This document shows, piece after piece, positions 7,931 through 14,961 of a stretch of DNA of 39,166 nucleotides (position 1 is the stretch's first letter; each line of letters begins with the position of its first letter). The stretch comes from an uncultured Eubacteriales bacterium. Its GTDB lineage: Bacteria > Bacillota > Clostridia > Oscillospirales > Butyricicoccaceae. The stretch covers positions 1 through 39,166 of the forward strand of contig CAKUAK010000103.1 in NCBI GenBank assembly GCA_934636325.1, written 5' to 3'. Made by a program: the position numbers and the translations under genes. Under the pieces are notes generated by a model. That model was given only the letters and a program-made list of their open reading frames with translations, was not told the origin of the DNA and made no database searches.

Positions 7931-9724
7931 TTATGCCCTGACGGTCGAAAAGAATGTCCTTGCGGCCTCGACGACCTCCCGGCGCAGAGCGTCGGAATAT
8001 GTCTTGCCATGCTCGATGCGCAGGCAGAGGCTGTTGCAGTTGAGTTCCATATAAGACAGAAGCTGTGCCTGGACCTCTTTTATCTCCTTGACCGGGATAT
8101 CGACGAACATCTGCTCCTGGGCGCAGATAAGTGTCACGACCTGCTGCCACAGCGTCATGGCCTGCTGGTTGGGCTGGCGCAGGAGCTGCATCAGCCCGGC
8201 GCCGTATTTGAGCTGGCGCGCCGTCTGGTCGTCAAGGTCTCCGCCAAAGCGCGAAAAGACCTGCATCTCGCGGTACTGCGCAAGGTCAAGGCGTATCGTG
8301 CCGACCGATTTGCGCATGACGTTGGTCTGGGCCGCGCCGCCGACGCGGGAGACCGAAAGGCCGACGTTGACGGCCGGGCGCTGACCGGCGAAGAAGAGCT
8401 CGCTTTCAAGGAATATCTGACCATCGGTTATCGAGATTATATTCGTCGGGATATACGCCGAAACGTCGCCCGCCTGGGTCTCGACGATGGGCAGGGCCGT
8501 CATGCTGCCGCCGCCGAGCTCGTCGGAGAGCTGAGCCGAGCGTTCAAGCAGCCTCGAATGGAGATAGAAAACATCGCCCGGATAGGCCTCGCGTCCCGGT
8601 GCGCGTTCAAGAAGAAGGCTCAGGGTACGATAGGCCACGGCATGCTTTGAAAGATCGTCGTATATGACAAGGGCGTCCCTGCCGTGATACATGAAATATT
8701 CGGCAACGGCACAGCCGGCATAGGGCGCGATATACTGAAGCGACGCGGGGTCGCTGGCCGGCGAGGAAACGACGACGGTATATTCCAGCGCCTCGGCCTT
8801 CTGGAGGATATTCATGACCTTTGCAACCGAGCTGGCCTTCTGGCCGATGGCGACATAGACACAAACGACATTCTTGCCCTTCTGGTTGAGTATCGTGTCG
8901 ATGGCGACCGATGTTTTGCCGGTCTGGCGGTCGCCGATTATCAGCTCGCGCTGGCCTCTGCCTATCGGGAACATCGAGTCGATGGCCAGGATGCCGGTCT
9001 CAAGCGGGCGGTCGACCGGCTTGCGCTCCATGATGCCGGGGGCCGGACGCTCGATTGGGAAATACTCTTTTGCGCCGATATCGTCGCCGCCGTCGATGGC
9101 CTGTCCCAGCGGATTTATCATCCTGCCGAGTATATGGTTGCTGAGCGGTATGCCGGCCGTTCTGTTGGTCCTGATAAGACGCGAGCCTTCGGATATCTCG
9201 CTGTCATCGCCGAAGAGAACGACGCCGGTCGTTCCATCGGTCCTTATATCCTGCACCATGCCCTTGACGCCGCAGTCGAAAACGACGATCTCGCCGTATG
9301 TGACGTCGTGAAGGCCCTCTATAACGGCGATGCCGTCGCCGACGCTGAGAACAAAGCCGACCTGCTGGCGTCCGGCGTCGAGCTCGAAGCCGCCGATCTC
9401 CTCGCGGAAAAGCGAGATGATCTTGGTGCGGTCATGCTCTTTGGGCAGGGCGCGCAGCGACTTGCGCAGCTGCCCTATACGGCCCGAGGTGCTCCAGTCG
9501 TAGCTGTCGTCATTTACGAATATGGTGAAGCCGCCGATGACCGACGGATCTCTTTTTATCACAAACTCCACATTCTCGGCGTGATACTGCGCCTTCATGA
9601 AGCTGCGTATCTTTTCAAGCTGCTGCTCGCTGGGGGGCGTCACGCACTTTATTTCGACGTGAAGCGCCTCTTCCCTCTCTTCGGCGGCATCGCTCGTGAA
9701 CAGATCGTTATTGCTGCTGCTCAT
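7931..9724 (-). CDS. atpA: ATP synthase delta(C-terminal)-alpha fusion protein
   Basis: 597 residues, about 90 longer than a normal alpha subunit (about 505). Residues 22-92 resemble the C-terminal domain of subunit delta/OSCP: a Q-L-E-K-I-R helix, then VEFVIKRDPSVIGGFTIFVNDD..., a basic strand and GRIGQLRKSL, matching the 'DPSLIGG...GSVRGRL..L' pattern of AtpH. Alpha proper begins near residue 100 and is complete: Walker A GDRQTGKT (264-271), YVAIGQKAS, IYDDLSKHAVAYR, and the arginine-finger region SVSRVGGAAQT. No separate atpH lies between atpF and this gene, so the delta N-terminal domain is missing from the operon. The start overlaps atpF by 17 bp with an AAGGTG ribosome binding site. The fusion is seen directly; its structural role is inferred. 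Confidence 0.92.
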   Translation of the reverse strand: MSSSNNDLFTSDAAEEREEALHVEIKCVTPPSEQQLEKIRSFMKAQYHAENVEFVIKRDPSVIGGFTIFVNDDSYDWSTSGRIGQLRKSLRALPKEHDRTKIISLFREEIGGFELDAGRQQVGFVLSVGDGIAVIEGLHDVTYGEIVVFDCGVKGMVQDIRTDGTTGVVLFGDDSEISEGSRLIRTNRTAGIPLSNHILGRMINPLGQAIDGGDDIGAKEYFPIERPAPGIMERKPVDRPLETGILAIDSMFPIGRGQRELIIGDRQTGKTSVAIDTILNQKGKNVVCVYVAIGQKASSVAKVMNILQKAEALEYTVVVSSPASDPASLQYIAPYAGCAVAEYFMYHGRDALVIYDDLSKHAVAYRTLSLLLERAPGREAYPGDVFYLHSRLLERSAQLSDELGGGSMTALPIVETQAGDVSAYIPTNIISITDGQIFLESELFFAGQRPAVNVGLSVSRVGGAAQTNVMRKSVGTIRLDLAQYREMQVFSRFGGDLDDQTARQLKYGAGLMQLLRQPNQQAMTLWQQVVTLICAQEQMFVDIPVKEIKEVQAQLLSYMELNCNSLCLRIEHGKTYSDALRREVVEAARTFFSTVRA

Positions 9725-10232
9725 CGTTATTCACCTTATCGGCGTTATCCTGTCCCGCAAGACGGATGAACGCATCATACAGGCTGCTGTCGCGCTCGGG
9801 CGAAGCAGTATCGCATATCAGCTTCTGGACGGCCGAAACGACAAGGTCACCCATCTCGCTCTGGGCCGATTCAAGGATATGCTCCTTGCGGCTCTCGGCC
9901 TCTTTTTCGGCGGCGGCAATATATGCGTCGCCGCGCTCCTTGGCGCTGCTGATGTACTTTTCGGCGGCAGCCGTCATATCCTTTTCGGCCTGCTGGCGCA
10001 TTTCGGCGATCTGGACGTTGGCCTCCTTGAGCTTCTGTTCGTATTCGGCCTTCAGGCGGTCGTTCTCTTTTGCCTTTTCCTCGTTTTCACGTTCGATCGA
10101 CTCGAAATGCTCGCGGCGCTGGTCGAGGAACCTACTTATCGGGTTATACAGCAGATAGGTAAGGCCGCCCGCAAGTATCACAAAGTTGAGCATATGCAGG
10201 AGGACCTGCAGAAAATCTATATTCAGCGGCAT
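9708..10232 (-). CDS. atpF: ATP synthase Fo subunit b
   Basis: Peripheral stalk subunit, 174 residues. One N-terminal membrane helix (FLQVLLHMLNFVILAGGLTYLLYNPI) precedes a long charged coiled coil (about 35-135, rich in A/E/K/R). The last 30 residues are polar. It lacks any delta domain, so this is not the mycobacterial b-delta fusion. Its partner at the top of F1 must be the shortened delta domain on the alpha chain. It sits 15 bp after atpE and overlaps the next gene by 17 bp. Confidence 0.95.
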   Translation of the reverse strand: MPLNIDFLQVLLHMLNFVILAGGLTYLLYNPISRFLDQRREHFESIERENEEKAKENDRLKAEYEQKLKEANVQIAEMRQQAEKDMTAAAEKYISSAKERGDAYIAAAEKEAESRKEHILESAQSEMGDLVVSAVQKLICDTASPERDSSLYDAFIRLAGQDNADKVNNDEQQQ

Positions 10233-10247
10233 ATCTCTACCTCACTG

Positions 10248-10607
10248 TTAAAGGACGAAGATGATAAGGATGGCAACGATCAGGGCATAAATGATGGCTG
10301 TTTCGATAAAGACCAGGCCAAGCATCATGGCCGAGTTGATCTTTCCGGCGGCTTCGGGCTGGCGGGCCATGCTCTCTGTGCTCTTGCCGATGGCGATGGC
10401 CATGCCGATAGCGCCGGCTGTGGCGACAAGACCGACGACGATGGCGGCGGCGATAGCTTTTGCTCCCGTGCCGTTATCTGCGGCTTCGGTCATAGCTGTG
10501 ACGGCGGTATCGTTATCAGCAGCGAGGACAGGGGTAGATACCGACATAGCAAGCGTAAGTGTAAGAGCCAGAACAAGCAGGACGGGCATGATCTTGGAAG
10601 TTTTCAT
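10248..10607 (-). CDS. atpE: ATP synthase Fo subunit c with N-terminal signal peptide
   Basis: Ring-forming proteolipid. At 119 residues it is longer than the usual 70-90 because of an N-terminal extension: a Sec-type signal (MKTSKIMPVLLVLALTLTLAMSVSTPVLA) and a short polar spacer. The hairpin proper starts near residue 48, with the polar loop ARQPEAAGK and the ion-binding glutamate in FIETAIIY of the second helix. The glutamine used for Na+ binding in helix 1 of sodium c-rings aligns with methionine here, which argues for protons, although the E-T pair resembles sodium types. 20 bp after atpB. Confidence 0.93.
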   Translation of the reverse strand: MKTSKIMPVLLVLALTLTLAMSVSTPVLAADNDTAVTAMTEAADNGTGAKAIAAAIVVGLVATAGAIGMAIAIGKSTESMARQPEAAGKINSAMMLGLVFIETAIIYALIVAILIIFVL

Positions 10608-10627
10608 TTCTTTGTACCTTCTTTTCT

Positions 10628-11449
10628 TTATTTTTTTTTGGTTTTGGGTTCGGCGGCCTCGCCATAGAAGATCGAGACGAGGGTCGTCAGGACATACGCC
10701 TGTATGACGGCGTGGAGCAGCGTGAACATCACGCCGACAAAGACCGGCAGCACGAAGCTGAGGGCCGTATAATAATATACCAGCTCGGTCACAAGCAGAC
10801 CGCTGAGCAGTGCGCCGAAAAGGCGGAAGCTCATCGAAATAGGCAGCGAGAAATCCTTGAGCACGCCGAGAAGACCGCGCAGACCGCCCGAGACTATGCC
10901 GGTGACCAAAATAACGCCATATGACAGAAAGCCCATGGCGATAGCTGCGTTGATATCGGCTATCGGCGCGGGAAGAGCGATCGACATTCCCTCTGTCGTC
11001 ACCGCCTGAAGCCCCAGCAGCTCAAAGAGCGTGCTGAAAAGTATGTAGCATCCGGCGCTGAAGATATACGCCGAAACGAATCCCGTTCTGTGCGGGCTGT
11101 TTGCCTTTGCCATGTCCATGAAAAACTCGACAGGTTTTTCAAGAATGGTCTGGAATCTGCCCGGCACCATCTTGAACCTCGGTATAGCAAACAATCTTAT
11201 AAGCAGCGCGGCAAGCAGCATGACCGCCGTTACGACATAGGCCGATATAAGACCGGGATTGACCCGAAGGCCGAACAGAGATATCTTATTTGTCTCGTGA
11301 AGCACGCCGTCGCGCATCGTCTCTTTTATCGTCTCGCTGTGAGGCTGCGCGTCAATGCCGACCGCGAATATGACAACCGCCACCGCCGCCAGCAGCAAAA
11401 GCCAGACGATAAGGATGCGCTTTTTCGCCTTTGCTCCTTCGTTTTTCAT
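10628..11449 (-). CDS. atpB: ATP synthase Fo subunit a
   Basis: Stator half-channel protein, 273 residues and strongly hydrophobic. The essential stator arginine lies in SFRLFGALLSG, and the last membrane helix holds the HAVIQAYVLTTL motif with the conserved glutamine. The long N-terminal periplasmic part is typical of Firmicutes. First gene of the atp operon. No atpI-like gene precedes it. Confidence 0.95.
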   Translation of the reverse strand: MKNEGAKAKKRILIVWLLLLAAVAVVIFAVGIDAQPHSETIKETMRDGVLHETNKISLFGLRVNPGLISAYVVTAVMLLAALLIRLFAIPRFKMVPGRFQTILEKPVEFFMDMAKANSPHRTGFVSAYIFSAGCYILFSTLFELLGLQAVTTEGMSIALPAPIADINAAIAMGFLSYGVILVTGIVSGGLRGLLGVLKDFSLPISMSFRLFGALLSGLLVTELVYYYTALSFVLPVFVGVMFTLLHAVIQAYVLTTLVSIFYGEAAEPKTKKK

Positions 11450-11767
11450 CTTTTCTTCTCACCCCTGGAATATGCTTTAATCGGATATTGCCCCAAGGCA
11501 AAAAATAAACGGCCGCGCCTGCGGCTCGACCCTATTTTTATCCCATATCGGATTATATCCCGGCCGGGATAAATGTCAATAGTTAAAATCAACCATATAA
11601 TCCCGCAAAAACGCCTTTGGTTTTCGTGCAATTATATCACACTATATATTTGTCTTTAACATATCAATTTCCCTTCAAGGCAAAATTACACACATAAGCC
11701 ATATTATGTGGTCTTTCAGCAAAAAACATAGGACACATATTATATGCGCCCCATGTTTTTCTATCTT
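11450..11767. other. Intergenic and leader region upstream of atpB
   Basis: 318 bases without a convincing gene. It holds the atp promoter (11552-11579) and a leader of about 95 bases with two small hairpins. The first, at 11512-11525 (GCCGC stem, tetraloop), is followed on the minus strand by TTTATTTTTT and resembles a weak attenuator. The second is at 11488-11501. The AT-rich stretch 11640-11767 contains an inverted repeat (CACATAA with TTATGTG, about 11692-11711) that could end the histidine kinase transcript weakly. Confidence 0.5.
11552..11579 (-). promoter_or_regulatory. Promoter of the atp operon with palindromic spacer
   Basis: Perfect TTGACA (11574-11579) and TATAAT (11552-11557), 16 bp apart on the minus strand. 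The spacer and two bases of the -10 form a perfect 16-bp palindrome (11556-11571, TATCCCGG and its complement). A further GGGATA half-site lies downstream at 11539-11544. Likely operator for an unidentified regulator. Confidence 0.8.
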
Positions 11768-13933
11768 TTATTGTGCGCTGCCGATATATCTTCCAAGCAT
11801 TCTCAACAGCGAATGGCTTTCGAGCGGCTTTGCAAGGTGATCGTTCATTCCGGCGTTTTTCGCCTTCTGCCTGTCCTCGGGAAATGCGTTGGCCGTCATG
11901 GCGATTATCGGTATCGAGGCGGCATCGGGACGATCCATAAGGCGTATCTTGCCGGTCGCCTGATAACCGTCCATGACCGGCATCATGACGTCCATAAGTA
12001 TGGCGTCATATTCCCCGGGCTTTGAGGACGCGAACAGGTCGACGGCCTGTCCCCCGTCAAAGGCCCTTGTCACATTGACTCCGGCATTTTCAAGGATGAA
12101 CTGGGCTATCTCCATGTTGAGCTCGTTATCCTCGGCAAGGATAACGCTGCACCCGGCGACCGAGACCTCTCCGCCGCCTGCACACTCGGGCTCTTCACCT
12201 TGGCTGTCATCTATCCCGAGGGGAATGGTTATCCTGAAGGTCGTGCCCTTGTCCTTTCGGCTGGAAAGCTCTATCACGCCGCCCATTTTATCGACAAGGC
12301 TCTTGGTTATCGACATGCCGAGGCCGGTGCCGCCGTATATCGACCTGGCCCCGCTTTTTTCCTGGATAAAGGGCTCGAAGATATGCTTCTGAAAGCTCTC
12401 GTCCGTTCCGATGCCGGTATCGGCGCAGACAAACTCGATCCATGCCCTGTCCCCGTCGCACCGCACCTCCCGGCAGCTGAGCATGATGCTGCCGTTCTCC
12501 CGGTTGTATTTGACGGCATTGGTCAGGATGTTCATCAGCATGCGCTTTATATGGAGCGGACTGCCGATAAGTCTCGTATGCGGGAGCTTCCTCGGCGAAC
12601 GGCTTATGGTTATCCCCCGCTCCTCGGCGCTCTGCTCTATGGCGGCCTTCGTCTCGTCAAGAAGCTCTGGCAGATCGAAGCTGCGGTTTTCAAGAACCAC
12701 CTCTCCCGATTCCAGCTTGCCCATGTCGAGGACCTCGTTGACCAGTTCGAGCAGCAGCCCCGACGCATCCCATATCTTCTTTCTGCACTCGGCCTGTTTT
12801 TCAAGGTCTCCGCTGAAATGCTCGCCTATCTCGACCATGCCGCGGATTCCGTTTATCGGCGTGCGGATATCATGGCTCATGCGCTGAAGGAACTCTGTCT
12901 TTGCGCGGTTGGCGCTTTCGGCCTTTCTGGCCTCGGTCTTGAGCTTTTCCTGATATGCCAGCTCCTGACGCAGCTTCTCCTCGCGGTATCCCTCGGTCGT
13001 TTTCCAACCGAGTATCTGAAGCAGCAGCAGGGCGACGACACACCCGATGACGGCCAGGACTATCCGCCGCGGTGTCGATTCGAAAACGCTGCGCTCCGAC
13101 TGATATGCATAGATATAATAATCTCTGCCGCGGTCGAGCACGCCAAAGTTCTGGTTGGATACCGACGCGTTGCTTCTGACATGGACCATCTTGCCGTTTT
13201 TGGCCTGGGTGCGTATATTCGAAAGTGTTGTTATCTCGCCGACGCTCCTGCCTATCAGCTCTTCGTCATTGGAGGCCGTGACAATGTCGCCCGAGGTGAC
13301 GACGATTGTTCCGGCATTCTCCACGCTGTATCCCGAAAGCAGATTCTGGAACGACAGGCTGTATGTCTCGACATAATCGAGCGGCGTATGGTAATAGGCG
13401 GCGATCATGCCATTTTTATCGCTGCGCCCGACTACCGCGACATCTATATACGAGCCGTCGGCGCCGGTCATTCTTTCACAGTAATTTTTCTTGGGATGCT
13501 CGGCCGTATCGAGCACGACGGCTTTATCGAGCTCTTTTAAAAGCAGATCGAAATTAATGTCGCTCCCGTGATATTCACCCTCAAGCGTGCCGTCGGGCTC
13601 GATGACCAGTATGCCGGTCAGGAAGAGCTGGCTGGCGTATTGTTCAAGATCCTCAGGGGTGAAGCCCGATGCCGCGCCTATGTTCCTGTCGACCTGCTGC
13701 GCGCTTTCGGCGATGCGCAGGAGGCTCTTGACCTCCGACGCCAGATTAAGGCTGTTATATGTCGTGCATTGCTTGCGGATATAATTGACGGTATCCGAAA
13801 GCCTGGCCTCTGTGTTTTTCATATCGGCCTTGGTCGACGCGATAAGTACGGCAAAAAGCAATATGAGACAGCAGCCGATGGCCGCCATGCGTATTTTCCA
13901 ATATGTCTTTGCGGGGTCTTTATCAGTCTTCAT
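11768..13933 (-). CDS. Hybrid sensor histidine kinase with receiver domain
   Basis: 721 residues. Membrane helix 1 is at about 16-33, followed by an extracytoplasmic sensor of about 255 residues, membrane helix 2 at about 291-310, and a coiled linker. The HisKA phospho-acceptor is His354 (FLQRMSHDIRTPING). The ATPase has N box NILTNAVKYN, G1 DTGIGT and G2 GGTGLGMS. The C-terminal receiver (about 596-718) has acidic pocket EDN, acceptor Asp648 (LMDVMMP) and Lys702. No output domain follows, so the signal must go to another protein. The ATG at 13933 was chosen over an upstream one because it gives the normal short cytoplasmic start. It overlaps the binding-protein gene by 11 bp, suggesting that protein presents the signal. 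Confidence 0.92.
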   Translation of the reverse strand: MKTDKDPAKTYWKIRMAAIGCCLILLFAVLIASTKADMKNTEARLSDTVNYIRKQCTTYNSLNLASEVKSLLRIAESAQQVDRNIGAASGFTPEDLEQYASQLFLTGILVIEPDGTLEGEYHGSDINFDLLLKELDKAVVLDTAEHPKKNYCERMTGADGSYIDVAVVGRSDKNGMIAAYYHTPLDYVETYSLSFQNLLSGYSVENAGTIVVTSGDIVTASNDEELIGRSVGEITTLSNIRTQAKNGKMVHVRSNASVSNQNFGVLDRGRDYYIYAYQSERSVFESTPRRIVLAVIGCVVALLLLQILGWKTTEGYREEKLRQELAYQEKLKTEARKAESANRAKTEFLQRMSHDIRTPINGIRGMVEIGEHFSGDLEKQAECRKKIWDASGLLLELVNEVLDMGKLESGEVVLENRSFDLPELLDETKAAIEQSAEERGITISRSPRKLPHTRLIGSPLHIKRMLMNILTNAVKYNRENGSIMLSCREVRCDGDRAWIEFVCADTGIGTDESFQKHIFEPFIQEKSGARSIYGGTGLGMSITKSLVDKMGGVIELSSRKDKGTTFRITIPLGIDDSQGEEPECAGGGEVSVAGCSVILAEDNELNMEIAQFILENAGVNVTRAFDGGQAVDLFASSKPGEYDAILMDVMMPVMDGYQATGKIRLMDRPDAASIPIIAMTANAFPEDRQKAKNAGMNDHLAKPLESHSLLRMLGRYIGSAQ

Positions 13934-14741
13934 TGCCGCCGACCTCCAGATATTTTGCGGCATCGGGAAGATATTTTCCGATGATCTTCTCGCTCGTTCC
14001 GTCGAGCCGCATTTCTTCAAGCGTCTGCGAAAGCAGGATGTTGAGCCCGCTGTCATCATTTTTGTCAAAGGCCGCGCCCAGGCCGACGACCAGCAGCGGC
14101 TCTTCCAATATGCGGTATTCTACGCCATAGTCGTTCATATACTGCCTGATGGCCGTCTCATGTGCCGCCACAGCGTCGACATATCCCTTGCTTAGCGCGG
14201 GATATATCAGCTCGCGGTCCTGCATCGACAGGACCATGTTCGGCTTCGGCCAACGTTCCCCGGTATCATCGAGAAAAAGCTCTTCCGGCTTGGTGGTCGC
14301 CTGAACGGCCACCGTTCGTCCGTTAAGATCCGAGAGGCTGTAAATATCGCTTTCCGGAAGGACGGCCGCCACCTGGTGGCTGACCATATAAGGCCCGGCC
14401 CAATTATAATCATCCTCGCGCCCGTCCATGGTGAAGCTGCCCCAAACGCAATCGATCTCGCCGTCTGCCAGAAGCTCCTGCTTGAGCTCCCAATCGATGG
14501 TGATGAACTCGACGTCGAAGCCCATGCGTCCGAAGGCCTCGGCGGCCAGGTCGACATCTATGCCGGTCGGCTTCCCATCGGAGCCGGTATAATTGAAGGG
14601 CGGGTAGATATCACTGCCTATGCGCAGCACCGGCATTTCGGTGCTGTCGGCGTCATTTCCCGAACCGCAGGCCGCAAGAAGTCCTGCCGTTATAAGGATC
14701 GCCGTCAGTAATGCAAGACAGCGCAGCCCGCGTTTTCTCAT
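13923..14741 (-). CDS. Family 3 extracellular solute-binding lipoprotein
   Basis: 272 residues with a lipoprotein signal ending in the lipobox LLAAC (Cys25). The mature part begins VLRIGSDIYPPFNYTGSDGKPTGIDVDLAAEAF, the classic start of periplasmic amino-acid-binding folds, and continues with DWELKQELLADGEIDCVWGSFTM. No permease or ATPase is nearby; the next gene is a sensor kinase. It probably acts as a tethered ligand receptor for signalling rather than for uptake (inference). RBS GGAAGGGCGG. Ligand unknown; polar amino acids are typical for the family. Confidence 0.88.
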   Translation of the reverse strand: MRKRGLRCLALLTAILITAGLLAACGSGNDADSTEMPVLRIGSDIYPPFNYTGSDGKPTGIDVDLAAEAFGRMGFDVEFITIDWELKQELLADGEIDCVWGSFTMDGREDDYNWAGPYMVSHQVAAVLPESDIYSLSDLNGRTVAVQATTKPEELFLDDTGERWPKPNMVLSMQDRELIYPALSKGYVDAVAAHETAIRQYMNDYGVEYRILEEPLLVVGLGAAFDKNDDSGLNILLSQTLEEMRLDGTSEKIIGKYLPDAAKYLEVGGNED

Positions 14742-14845
14742 AATATCCGCCCTTCCCCTTCCGTGGTCTGTTTTAATATGCCCAAGGTCATATATGCCGG
14801 TTTTGTGTCGTTTGCCGGCTTTCTATTCGTCACCTGCATATATGG

Positions 14846-14874
14846 ATTATATACCGCGGAGTGTAAGTTTTCAA
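14846..14874 (-). promoter_or_regulatory. Promoter for the binding protein-kinase pair
   Basis: TTGAAA (14869-14874) and TATAAT (14846-14851) on the minus strand, 17 bp apart. It leaves a leader of about 100 bases with no strong structure seen. Confidence 0.75.
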
Positions 14875-14907
14875 TATCTGGAATATATTTGCGCAAAAAT
14901 AATGTAA

Positions 14908-14943
14908 AGACGCCGCCCCGGGCCAAATGCCGGGACGGCGTCT
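14908..14943 (-). terminator. Terminator of the VTC-DUF4956-CotH operon
   Basis: A long GC-rich hairpin (arms AGACGCCG and CGGCGTCT plus inner CCCGG/CCGGG) begins 18 bases after the CotH stop. On the minus strand it is followed by TTTACATTATTTTTG. Confidence 0.85.
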
Positions 14944-14961
14944 GAAATATATTGAGCTGTA

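Noticed and set aside
7007..8650. A 547-codon plus-strand open frame opposite atpG and atpA
   Set aside because: It lies opposite two certain genes, has no RBS, and its translation has no recognisable domain. Such frames are common artefacts of GC-rich codon use.
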